A stretch of 15,491 nt of DNA from an uncultured Burkholderiales bacterium. GTDB taxonomy: Bacteria > Pseudomonadota > Gammaproteobacteria > Burkholderiales > Burkholderiaceae_C. A program made the translations under genes and the position numbers. Below the pieces are notes generated by a model. The model saw only the letters and a list, made by a program, of their open reading frames with translations, did not search any database and was not told the DNA's origin. This document shows, piece by piece, positions 7,093-14,752 of this stretch (within the stretch, counting starts at the first letter, position 1; each line of letters starts with the position of its first letter). Location of the stretch: contig CALCBL010000242.1 in the NCBI GenBank assembly GCA_937897495.1, positions 1-15,491 of the forward strand. Reading direction: 5' to 3'.

Positions 7093-9474
7093 ATGAAAAA
7101 GTTTAAGCCAACCCCCCTAGCCTTGCTCATCAGCTTGGCTTTTGCCTCTCCCATTCTGATGGCGCAACAAGCCACAGACGTGGGCAAGATCAACGTGGAA
7201 GGCCAACCAGGCGCCACTGACTCGGGCTTGATCTCCCAAGAAGAAACACCTAAAGCGCGCAGTTCAGTGAACCGTGCGTACATGGAAAAGCTGAACCCAT
7301 CTGCCAACGCCTTTCAAGTGATTGATTTGTTACCTGGCGTGAATTCATTCAGCAGCGATGCCACGGGCCTGTTTGGCGGCGGCATCCGTGTTCGCGGCTT
7401 TGCCGGCGATCAAATGGGCCTGACCATCAATGGCGCCCCCGTGAATGACTCAGGTAACTTTGCTGTTTACCCACAAGAGTACACAGACTCAGAAAACTTG
7501 TGCGAAGTGTTTGTGACACAAGGTTCTACCGACACAGATGCACCTCACGTTGGCGCCTCCGGTGGCAACTTGGGCATGGTGACTTGCTCACCTAAAGACA
7601 AATTTGGCATGCGCGCAGCAGTGTCCACAGGCATGCTGAAATATAAGCGCGCCTTTGTTCGCTTGGACACAGGTAAGTTTGGTCCCAGCGAAACCAAAGC
7701 GTTTGTGTCTTACTCCAAAACCACTGCGAACAAATTCAAAGGTCCGGGCGGCGCTGACCGAGAGCACATTGATTTGGCCGTTGAATCTCGTCCCAACGCC
7801 GATGTCTTTTTGAGCGCCAGTCTTTTGTACAACAACGCCATCAACAACAACATCCGTGGTTTGAACAACGCGCAAATTGCGCAATTCGGTCGCAACTTTG
7901 ATTTCAGCAGCGTGGCCCCACAGCACTTGACGCCTGTAGCCGGCACGGCTCAACTTGAGTCACCTTCTGCAGACGGCTATTACAAATTTAACATCAACCC
8001 CTTCCGCAATTATTTATTCACCAGCAAGGCCGAATTCAAAGTCAACAAAGACTTGACCGTGAGCGCGGAGCCCTATTTCTGGTATGGCTACGGTACAGGT
8101 GGTGGCCAATTGACCACCCTGACAGAGGGACGCTCAGCCACCCAAACTTTGGCCCAGAGTTCACGCGATATCAACGGTGACGGTGACTTGCTTGACCGAG
8201 TCATGGTGTACGGCAGCAGCTTGACTGAAACCAATCGTCCTGGCGTGACCTTCAAAGCCAACTACCGCGTTGAAAATCACAACATCAATGTGGGCTACTG
8301 GGTTGAGCGTGCACAACACGTGCAAACAGGCCCTCGCGTGAAAATTGACAACGCGGGCAACTCTGCCAACCTTTGGCTTGACGACTCTTCTGCTTACCTC
8401 TTGCGTGCCGACGGCAAGCCCTATCAAGCGCGTGATTGGAAAACCATCAGCACCGGCACTTCCTTGTTTGTACAAGACAGCATCTCGTTGATGCAAGACA
8501 AGCTGAACGTTCAGCTTGGCCTGAAAAACTCGGCCATTGACCGTGACTTTACTAACTATGCCAACGCCGGTACTTTTGGTGTCGGCCGTGCAGATTTGGA
8601 TTACCAGATCAAGCGTACTTACAGCAAAGTTCTGCCTAGCTTTGGCGCTAAATACAACTTAGATGCAGAAAAGTCGGTGTTCTTCAATGTCGCAGAAAAC
8701 TTCCGCGCACCATCCAACTTTGTCCTGTCCAACTTGTACACAGGCGGCACATCGGTGAACGGCACGCTGACTGGCGCTACCATGCGCAACCCCACGGTTG
8801 GCATCGAGACCTCGACCAATTTCGACTTAGGTTATCGCTTGCAGAACAAAGACACCACCTTCTCGGGTTCTGTGTTCATGGTTGATTTCAAAGACCGTAT
8901 TGCGTCAGCTTGGGATCCCGTTAGCTTGAGCTCGCTGGATTACAACGTTGGCAATGTGACCATGAAGGGTGCTGAGCTTGAGTTGGGCCAAAAGTTGAAC
9001 AAAAACTTCTCGGTTTATGGCTCACTCACTTACACCGAAAGCTTGATGAAGAAAGACTTGAAAGTCAACGCGACATTGACAGAAGCTACTGCCGGCAAAC
9101 AAATGCCTGACACGCCTAAAATCATGGCAGCCTTGGCTATGAGCTACAAAGAAGGCCCTTTGTTTGGCCTTATCACAGTCAAGCACACTGGCAAAGCATT
9201 CTCAACCTTGGTCAACGACCAAGCGATGGACGCCTACGCCCTGTGGAACTTGTCAGTTGGCTACAAGTTGCCTGAAACAGCGATGTTCAAGTCACCTGAA
9301 ATTCGCTTCAATGTAGACAACTTGACCAACACTGAATACAAGCGCATTAACTCACCCAGCGGTTCTAGCTTTACCGCCCGTTCTTTGCCATTGGGAACTT
9401 TGGCAGGCTCAAACCCAACCTACAACATTGGTGCACCACGCTTCACAAGCGTGACACTGCGTTCAGACTTCTAA
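7093..9474 (+). CDS. TonB-dependent outer-membrane receptor
   Basis: The 793-residue product has a signal peptide (hydrophobic about 8-23, cleavage near LMA/QQ at 24), a TonB-box-like segment (VGKINVEG, 30-37), a plug domain with LLPGVNSF and GGIRVRGFAGDQMGLTINGAPVND (spanning about 79-119), and a long barrel ending RFTSVTLRSDF with the terminal Phe typical of exported barrels. ATG 7093 has AGGAG at 7083-7087. The plug contains Cys137 and Cys165, close enough to form a disulfide. A DINGDGDLLD stretch at 359-368, in a probable surface loop, looks like a calcium-binding loop. The receptor sits between tonB and exbB, and the TRAP genes follow, so it most likely brings the same ligand into the periplasm that TatP then binds. 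Ligand identity is not readable; neither siderophore genes nor a Fur box are present. Confidence 0.96.
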   Translation: MKKFKPTPLALLISLAFASPILMAQQATDVGKINVEGQPGATDSGLISQEETPKARSSVNRAYMEKLNPSANAFQVIDLLPGVNSFSSDATGLFGGGIRVRGFAGDQMGLTINGAPVNDSGNFAVYPQEYTDSENLCEVFVTQGSTDTDAPHVGASGGNLGMVTCSPKDKFGMRAAVSTGMLKYKRAFVRLDTGKFGPSETKAFVSYSKTTANKFKGPGGADREHIDLAVESRPNADVFLSASLLYNNAINNNIRGLNNAQIAQFGRNFDFSSVAPQHLTPVAGTAQLESPSADGYYKFNINPFRNYLFTSKAEFKVNKDLTVSAEPYFWYGYGTGGGQLTTLTEGRSATQTLAQSSRDINGDGDLLDRVMVYGSSLTETNRPGVTFKANYRVENHNINVGYWVERAQHVQTGPRVKIDNAGNSANLWLDDSSAYLLRADGKPYQARDWKTISTGTSLFVQDSISLMQDKLNVQLGLKNSAIDRDFTNYANAGTFGVGRADLDYQIKRTYSKVLPSFGAKYNLDAEKSVFFNVAENFRAPSNFVLSNLYTGGTSVNGTLTGATMRNPTVGIETSTNFDLGYRLQNKDTTFSGSVFMVDFKDRIASAWDPVSLSSLDYNVGNVTMKGAELELGQKLNKNFSVYGSLTYTESLMKKDLKVNATLTEATAGKQMPDTPKIMAALAMSYKEGPLFGLITVKHTGKAFSTLVNDQAMDAYALWNLSVGYKLPETAMFKSPEIRFNVDNLTNTEYKRINSPSGSSFTARSLPLGTLAGSNPTYNIGAPRFTSVTLRSDF

Positions 9475-9484
9475 GGCCATCAGC

Positions 9485-10057
9485 ATGATGCTTTTTTTGC
9501 ACGATGCGTCGCTGTATTTGTTGTATGTCGCCTTAGGGCTGGCTGTCTTCTTGGCCATTGAACGTACGATTTTTTACTCGCACGCCAGTGGGCAAATCAA
9601 AAGCCTTCTCCATGCATTGAAAACCAAGTCCCCATTGCCTGAATTTAAAGAAGGCGATGTGGGCGAGGTGGTCACCCATGCCTTTGCCAATGGCCTACAT
9701 CCCACAGCCTCCCAAAAGCTTGCTGACGATGTAGCCGAGCAGGCCTTTATCCGTGTGCAACATCAATTGAACCAACACCTTTGGGTGTTGGATACCATTG
9801 TGACTGCGGCACCTTTATTGGGCTTGCTCGGAACCATTCTGGGTATTTTTGACACCTTCACCGCATTGGCCAAGTCTGGCATTTCAGACCCACAAGGTGT
9901 GAGCGCAGGCATTGGTACCGCTTTGCTGGCTACCGCGATTGGTATTGGCACTGCCTTGATTTGCTTGATTGTTTACAACGCTTTTTTGGCCAAAGTAGAA
10001 CGGCTTGGAGATCAAACAAAATTGGCATTGCTCCAAATGTCCAATCGAAACGCATGA
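9485..10057 (+). CDS. exbB: ExbB (MotA/TolQ/ExbB-family proton channel)
   Basis: The 190-residue product has three hydrophobic segments: about 8-26, then 105-127 with the family signature AAPLLGLLGTILGIFDTF (108-125), then 142-166 with GIGTALLATAIGIG. This is the ExbB pattern, somewhat shorter than E. coli ExbB (244). It forms the inner-membrane proton channel with ExbD. The gene begins 10 bases after the receptor stop; ATG 9485 is followed directly by a second ATG. Its stop codon overlaps an ATG (10054) that opens only an 11-codon frame, and the next real gene, tatT, starts just downstream. Confidence 0.93.
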   Translation: MMLFLHDASLYLLYVALGLAVFLAIERTIFYSHASGQIKSLLHALKTKSPLPEFKEGDVGEVVTHAFANGLHPTASQKLADDVAEQAFIRVQHQLNQHLWVLDTIVTAAPLLGLLGTILGIFDTFTALAKSGISDPQGVSAGIGTALLATAIGIGTALICLIVYNAFLAKVERLGDQTKLALLQMSNRNA

Positions 10058-10076
10058 TGAGTCACAAGGTGCCAGC

Positions 10077-10970
10077 TTGCACAATCTAGTTCTCAGTTTG
10101 TTCAAGGTCATCTTCACTGGCACCTTGTTGGTTGCTGTACTGAGCGGATGCTCAGTACAGCATCAACTTTTGAATCGCGCCGGCGACTTATTGTCTGCAG
10201 AGACCAGTTCTACTGACGATGACTTAGAGTTGTTGATGCACGCCAGCGCGTACCAACTGAAATTGTCTGAATCTTTGCTGCAGCAGATTCCAGATCACAT
10301 CAAACTCGCAGAAGCTGTTGCACGTGGCTACACACAGTATGCATTCGTCTTCTTGATGGATGAAGCTGACCGCGTTGAATCGGAAAGTATTCAAAAAGCA
10401 AGTGTTCTCAGAGCTCGCGCAGCCAAGATGATGACACGTGCAAAAACAGTGGGCCTTAAAAGCTTGGCCCATCATTACCCAGATCTGAAGGATCACCTTC
10501 AAGGAAAATCGGTCAAGCAAGCCATCAAGATTAAAAAGCAAGATGCCGGCTTGGTCTATTGGTCTATGACGGCATGGGCGGGTGCCATTTCCTTGTCCAA
10601 AGACTCACCCGATGTGGTTGCAGACTTGCCAGAAGTATTGCGCATGGCCGAGCTGGCATGGCAAGCCCATCCTCAATTTGATCACGGCGCATTGGCCAGC
10701 ATGATGGGTACCTTGGAGCTTGCAAAGCCAGGTGGCAAACCAGAAGCTGCAGAAAAATATTTCAATCTTGCCATTGAGTGGCGAGGCAACCAAGTTGCAC
10801 CCCTGATTTCTAAAGCCGAAAACTGGGCTGTTGCAACACAAGATAAAGAAGCCTTTAAGCTGCTTCTCAATCAGGCCATAGAGCTTGCTCGCTCTCAAAA
10901 TGATTTAACCAATACTGTCATGCGGCGAAGAGCTCAATGGTTGCTTGACAACACTGACAACCTCTTTTAA
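10077..10970 (+). CDS. tatT: TatT: TPR-like lipoprotein of a TatT-associated TRAP (TPAT) transporter
   Basis: The 297-residue product from TTG 10077 starts with a clean lipoprotein signal peptide ending LSGC, with Cys25 as the lipidated residue. AAGGTG at 10066-10071 ends 5 bases before this TTG (AAGG core 7 bases), which decides the start; the frame continues upstream into exbB but is not signal-like. The all-helical body carries TAtT-family patches: YAFVFLMDEADRVES (88-102), RARAAKMMTRAKTVGL (112-127), GLVYWSMTAWAGAIS (158-172), and HPQFDHGALASMMG (198-211) followed by GGKPEAAEKYFNLAIEW (219-235). In Treponema pallidum, TatT (TP0956) is a trimeric TPR-type lipoprotein that docks the TRAP binding protein. 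Here it would sit in the outer or inner membrane leaflet facing the periplasm and may receive ligand released by the upstream receptor (inference). Its early codons form a strong hairpin. Confidence 0.9.
   Translation: MHNLVLSLFKVIFTGTLLVAVLSGCSVQHQLLNRAGDLLSAETSSTDDDLELLMHASAYQLKLSESLLQQIPDHIKLAEAVARGYTQYAFVFLMDEADRVESESIQKASVLRARAAKMMTRAKTVGLKSLAHHYPDLKDHLQGKSVKQAIKIKKQDAGLVYWSMTAWAGAISLSKDSPDVVADLPEVLRMAELAWQAHPQFDHGALASMMGTLELAKPGGKPEAAEKYFNLAIEWRGNQVAPLISKAENWAVATQDKEAFKLLLNQAIELARSQNDLTNTVMRRRAQWLLDNTDNLF
10133..10162 (+). repeat. Perfect 13-bp hairpin with four-base loop within early tatT
   Basis: Bases 10133-10145 (TGCTGTACTGAGC) are the exact reverse complement of 10150-10162, with GGAT as the loop. 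One mismatch and a further G-C pair extend it. It covers the codons for the TatT lipobox and is followed after 4 bases by TTTT (10167-10170). A stem this long with so short a loop is not expected by chance in a window this size. It could stabilise the upstream mRNA, act as a partial terminator, or slow translation at the secretion signal. Confidence 0.85.
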
Positions 10971-10985
10971 TTTCAAGCAAAACCT

Positions 10986-12017
10986 ATGCACTCAATTCAA
11001 CTTCGAAGATCAGTCGCCCAACTGTTTGCTGTATTGGCATTGGCTTGTGCATTTCCCGTCACATCTGATGCAGCTGATCCCCAACTGAAAATTGGCTCAT
11101 TGGTTCCCAAAAACTCGCTTTACCACCGTCAGCTGATGGAAGTGGGAGAAGCTTGGAAAAAGAGCCAACCAGGATCATCCCGCTTCAATGTGTTCACCGA
11201 TGGCAGCCAAGGTGGTGAAGCAGAAATGGTGCGCCGGATGCGCATCGGTCAACTGCAAGCAGCTTTGCTGTCTGTTGTAGGTTTGCGAGAAATTGAGCCT
11301 TCCATTGCCGCGCTTCAAAATTTGCCATTGGCATTTCGCTCGTGGGAAGAATTGGACTATGTGCGCGAGAAGATGAGACCCGGCATGGAAAAAAAGTTCC
11401 TAGACAAAGGCTACGTGGTTTTAGCTTGGGGAGATGCTGGCTGGGTTCGCTTCTTTTCCAAACAAGCTGCCTTCAGCCCAGACGATTATAAAAAAATGAA
11501 ATTTTTTGCTTGGGGCGCAGAAGCTGAGCAACAAGAAATCATGAAGAGCATCGGCTACACACCCGTTCCTCTTGAACCCACCGATATTCTGCCGTCGATT
11601 CAAACTGGCATGATCAATGTGGTGCCCTCAACACCCTACTTCGCCTTGGCAACCCAAATTTACAACACGGCACCCCATATGTTGGAAATTAACTGGGCAC
11701 CCATTGTGGGTGCTTTTGTGATTTCCAAAAAATCATTCGATGAAATGTCGCCAGAAACGCAAGTCGCCTTGAAAGCCTCTGCCGATAAGGCCGGTAGTGT
11801 GATTCGCATTCAAGCACGTAAGGAAGTCGAAGAAGCTGTAGACGCCATGAAGAAGCGAGGTCTGCAAGTGAACAAGCCCAATGCAGAACAAATGAAAGAA
11901 TGGCGCGCATTTACCGAAACCCTTTACCCTCGCATCAGGGGAAAGATGGTACCGGCCGAAACATTCGATGAAGTCTTTGCGCACCTCAAGACTTATCGCG
12001 CCTCAAAAACGCCATGA
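10986..12017 (+). CDS. tatP: TatP: TRAP-type periplasmic binding protein (DctP family)
   Basis: The 343-residue product has a signal peptide (hydrophobic about 11-25, cleavage near SDA at 27-29) and a DctP-type fold. Visible motifs are LKIGSLVPKNSLYHRQL (34-50), FTDGSQGGEAEMVRRMRIGQL (70-90), and PVPLEPTDILPSIQTGMIN (193-211). It would capture the ligand in the periplasm and hand it to the QM permease. In the segment aligned with the classic DLKGLKIRV motif it reads DYKKMKFFA (167-175), so the conserved carboxylate-binding Arg is Phe174. The usual DGxE after the QTG is also gone. That fits TPAT binding proteins, for which hydrophobic ligands have been proposed. It starts 15 bases after tatT with a weak ribosome site, and its stop overlaps the permease start by 4 bases. 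Confidence 0.93.
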   Translation: MHSIQLRRSVAQLFAVLALACAFPVTSDAADPQLKIGSLVPKNSLYHRQLMEVGEAWKKSQPGSSRFNVFTDGSQGGEAEMVRRMRIGQLQAALLSVVGLREIEPSIAALQNLPLAFRSWEELDYVREKMRPGMEKKFLDKGYVVLAWGDAGWVRFFSKQAAFSPDDYKKMKFFAWGAEAEQQEIMKSIGYTPVPLEPTDILPSIQTGMINVVPSTPYFALATQIYNTAPHMLEINWAPIVGAFVISKKSFDEMSPETQVALKASADKAGSVIRIQARKEVEEAVDAMKKRGLQVNKPNAEQMKEWRAFTETLYPRIRGKMVPAETFDEVFAHLKTYRASKTP

Positions 12018-13867
12018 AGCAAGTTTCACCAGGTCGCCATCTCCTGCAAAATTGGGATGCGGCTTTTGCTGCACTGGCCCTGTGCGGCATGGTTTTGATA
12101 CCCGTCATAGAAGTTTTAATGCGGCCCCTTCAAGGCAGTGGCATCGACAATGCGCCAATTTTGGTTCAGCACTTGGGTTTGCTATTTTCGCTGGCAGGTG
12201 CCATTTATGCTGAAAGAACCGGTCATCTGACCAGCATCGGTGCTTTATGGCGTGATCTTGAAAATCCTTTAGTTCAAAAACTTGCGCAAGCCTGGGTCTT
12301 TTTAGGTTCCACACTGATCTGTGGGGTGTTGGCAAAAGCCAGTTATGAGTTGGTCATGACTGAGATTGAGGCTCAACATACCATCGCATACGGGTTACCG
12401 ACTTGGCTATTTTTGTGCGCCATGCCCTTAGGGTTCGGCATTCTGGGGCTCAAATTTGGTCAAAAGTGGCACGATCATTTTGTCTTTCAATGGGCAGGCA
12501 CTCTTCTCGTCCTAGGCGCATCGTGGCAGGCCAGTGAATGGCTAGCTTCTGTCGCCATTCCAACACCTTGGCTGTGTTTGTTGCTGTTCATTTTTCTCGC
12601 CTTAGGTGGACCTGTTTTTTTGGTTTTGGGTGGCTTGTCCTGGATTTTGTTTTCATCAGAAAACATTCCCATGGCATCTTTGGCTTTGTCGCACTACCAA
12701 ATTACAGTCAACCCCTCCTTGCCCGCACTGCCCCTGTTCACGCTGGCGGGTCTTGTCTTTGCCAACACCCAAGCTGCACAGCGCCTTAGTCAATTGTTCA
12801 GCAGCCTCTTTGGCTCTGGACAAATGGGAAGCGTTTTAGCGGTTGCGTGTCTGTGCAGTTGCTTCACGGCCTTAACAGGTGGAAGCGGCGTCACCATTCT
12901 TGCCCTGGGCGGATTGATGTTGCCACTTCTGCTCAAAGTGGGCTATCCAGAATCAAAAAGCATTGGCTTGATTACCAGTGCAAGCTCCTTAGGTGTTTTG
13001 TTAGCGCCCTCGGTACCCTTGATCATGTACGCCATCATGGCGCGGGTGCCCATCAACACCATGTTTGTCGCTGGCCTGATCCCTGCCGCTCTCATGGTTG
13101 TATCGCTGTTAATTTTTGGCGGATTTTTGAGAACGACTCAAACTTCAAATCAAGCTGCCAAGTTCAAACTCTTTGATGCGGCACCCTCGGAAAATGCTGT
13201 TCCATTGAAAACGGCCATGTGGGCTGCAAAGTGGGAGCTTGTCGCACCTTTGATTGCCATTGGCACCTTGATTTCAGGCATTGCCACCCCCACAGAGGGC
13301 GCGGCCATCACAGTAGCTTATGCCTTGATCACGCAAGGCTTCATTCACCGCGAACTGAAATACGACACACTGGTACATTGCCTTTATCAATCAGCCCAAA
13401 TTATTGGCGGCATTTTGCTCATCATGGGCATGGCGCTTGGCCTTACCAACTATCTGATTGACGTTGGCATTCCAGACATGGCTTCGGACTGGGTTCAAGG
13501 AATTACGACCAACCCTTATGTGTTCTTGCTGGCCCTGAACATATTTTTGTTCTTTGCAGGCGCACTGATGGAAATCTATGCCGCCATCATTGTGCTGGTA
13601 CCTTTGCTACTGCCACTTGCCATGAGTTATGGCATTGACCCCATTCATTTTGGAATTATTTTTCTTGCCAATTTGGAAATGGGATTTTTATGTCCGCCGG
13701 CGGGCATGAATATCTATTTTGCAAGCGCTGTGTTTAAGAAGCCATTGAAAGAGATTATCCAATCTGTATTGCCTGCGCTGCTGGCCATTTTCATTGGCAC
13801 CGTGATTCTCTCGTGGTTTCCATTTTTTGTAATGGCATTGCCGCAATGGCTGAAGATGATAAATTGA
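12014..13867 (+). CDS. Fused DctQ-DctM TRAP transporter permease
   Basis: The 617-residue product is a fusion of the small TRAP subunit (DctQ-like, about 10-155, four hydrophobic segments, with VQHLGLLFSLAGAIYAERTGH spanning 51-71), a linking hydrophobic region (about 158-185), and the large DctM subunit (about 185-617). DctM landmarks are LFTLAGLVFAN (241-251), TALTGGSGVTILALGG (285-300), SASSLGVLLAPSVPLIMYA (322-340), TPTEGAA (425-431), GIDPIHFGIIF (540-550) and CPPAGMN (560-566). TRAP permeases import the substrate delivered by the binding protein, driven by an ion gradient, commonly sodium. A QM fusion is the usual arrangement in TPAT systems. Start ATG 12014 overlaps the tatP stop (ATGA). 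It is the last gene of the run, facing the LpxH-like gene convergently. Confidence 0.94.
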   Translation: MKQVSPGRHLLQNWDAAFAALALCGMVLIPVIEVLMRPLQGSGIDNAPILVQHLGLLFSLAGAIYAERTGHLTSIGALWRDLENPLVQKLAQAWVFLGSTLICGVLAKASYELVMTEIEAQHTIAYGLPTWLFLCAMPLGFGILGLKFGQKWHDHFVFQWAGTLLVLGASWQASEWLASVAIPTPWLCLLLFIFLALGGPVFLVLGGLSWILFSSENIPMASLALSHYQITVNPSLPALPLFTLAGLVFANTQAAQRLSQLFSSLFGSGQMGSVLAVACLCSCFTALTGGSGVTILALGGLMLPLLLKVGYPESKSIGLITSASSLGVLLAPSVPLIMYAIMARVPINTMFVAGLIPAALMVVSLLIFGGFLRTTQTSNQAAKFKLFDAAPSENAVPLKTAMWAAKWELVAPLIAIGTLISGIATPTEGAAITVAYALITQGFIHRELKYDTLVHCLYQSAQIIGGILLIMGMALGLTNYLIDVGIPDMASDWVQGITTNPYVFLLALNIFLFFAGALMEIYAAIIVLVPLLLPLAMSYGIDPIHFGIIFLANLEMGFLCPPAGMNIYFASAVFKKPLKEIIQSVLPALLAIFIGTVILSWFPFFVMALPQWLKMIN

Positions 13868-13899
13868 ACCAGCCTCACAATGAGACAAAACTCTGCATG

Positions 13900-13921
13900 G
13901 GCTCTGTGGCCCTATAGAGCC
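13900..13921. terminator. Hairpin between convergent tatQM and LpxH-like genes
   Basis: GGCTCT (13900-13905) pairs with AGAGCC (13916-13921) around a 10-base loop, within the 54-base gap between two converging genes. There is no clear T-run on either strand, so it is at best a weak or factor-assisted bidirectional terminator. The location is the main support. Confidence 0.3.
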
Positions 13922-14752
13922 TCAAGCACTGACCAGCGTCGTGGGTTTAACGGCAATTTTCTCTTCAGAGTAAGGATCAAACGTCAGTATTTCCAAGCGC
14001 CCGTCATGGTGTTCTACCAAAGTGCTTAGGCTCTCCACCCAATCACCATCGTTGCAGTAGAGCACGCCGTCAATGTTGCGAATTTCAGCATGATGGATGT
14101 GGCCACACACGACGCCGTCATAACCCAATTTTTTCGCTTCTTGTGCCACTGCCACTTCGAAGTCAGAAATAAAATTCACAGCTTTTTTGACCTTCAATTT
14201 GAGGTAGGCGGATAAAGACCAATAGGGCATTCCCAAACGTCCGCGCATGTAATTCAAGTGGCGGTTGGCTTTGAGGGCCCAGTCATACAAAGTATCACCC
14301 AAGTAGGCAAGCCATTTGGCAAATTGAATGACACCATCAAAATAGTCGCCATGAATCACCCACAGCTTTTTGCCATCGGCGGTCATATGCACTGCGTGCT
14401 CCACCACTTCAACACCGCCAAAGGAGTGGTCTAAAAAGTCTCGTGCAAATTCATCGTGGTTGCCTGGCACGTAAATCACACGGCAACCTTTGCGAGCCTT
14501 TCGCAACAGTTTTTGTACCACGTCGTTGTGTGCTTGAGGCCAATACCATTTGCGCCTAAGCTGCCATCCATCAATGATGTCGCCCACCAAATAAAGAGTG
14601 TCACAGCTGTGTGTTTTTAAAAATTCCAACAGCGCTTCAGCTTGGCAACCTGGTGTTCCAAGATGAAGGTCAGAAATAAAGATGGCACGGTAATGCTTGG
14701 TCGGGGAGCTCTCCCCATGCATAAAGTCCTGAGCATCTTTGAACATCATCAT
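13922..14752 (-). CDS. LpxH-like metallophosphoesterase (UDP-2,3-diacylglucosamine diphosphatase family)
   Basis: The 276-residue product carries the calcineurin-type dimetal motifs in order: SDLHLG (Asp28, His30), VGDIIDGW (Asp58), PGNHDE (Asn98, His99), IHGDYFDG (His134, Asp136) and CGHIHHAEIR (His218, His220). The family (COG2908 type) includes LpxH, which cleaves UDP-2,3-diacylglucosamine to lipid X in lipid A synthesis. Classic LpxH has GNRD where this protein has GNHDE, and its C-terminal part differs. It is therefore safer called an LpxH-like (LpxH2-type) enzyme; a different pyrophosphate or phospholipid substrate is possible. The start is one of three consecutive ATGs; the first overlaps the stop of the OlsB-like gene by 4 bases, so the two are coupled. 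A Tyr- and Lys-rich helical insert at about 140-195 could contact membrane lipid (inference). Confidence 0.85.
   Translation of the reverse strand: MMMFKDAQDFMHGESSPTKHYRAIFISDLHLGTPGCQAEALLEFLKTHSCDTLYLVGDIIDGWQLRRKWYWPQAHNDVVQKLLRKARKGCRVIYVPGNHDEFARDFLDHSFGGVEVVEHAVHMTADGKKLWVIHGDYFDGVIQFAKWLAYLGDTLYDWALKANRHLNYMRGRLGMPYWSLSAYLKLKVKKAVNFISDFEVAVAQEAKKLGYDGVVCGHIHHAEIRNIDGVLYCNDGDWVESLSTLVEHHDGRLEILTFDPYSEEKIAVKPTTLVSA

Noticed and set aside
9772..9791. 8-bp hairpin CCAACACC/GGTGTTGG within exbB
   Set aside because: A few 8-bp stems with short loops are expected by chance in 15 kb, and no T-run follows.
10005..10076. Upstream extension of the tatT frame inside exbB
   Set aside because: It would bury the lipoprotein signal behind polar residues and overlap ExbB; TTG 10077 has a ribosome site and a normal signal peptide.
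11697..11717. Terminator-like hairpin GCACCCA/TGGGTGC with TTTT inside tatP
   Set aside because: Seven base pairs with only four T residues, in the middle of a conserved coding region; chance is likely and termination there would make no sense without other evidence.
12538..13461. Several plus-strand open frames of 77-109 codons within tatQM
   Set aside because: They are alternate-frame shadows of the conserved permease, with His/Cys-rich low-plausibility translations.
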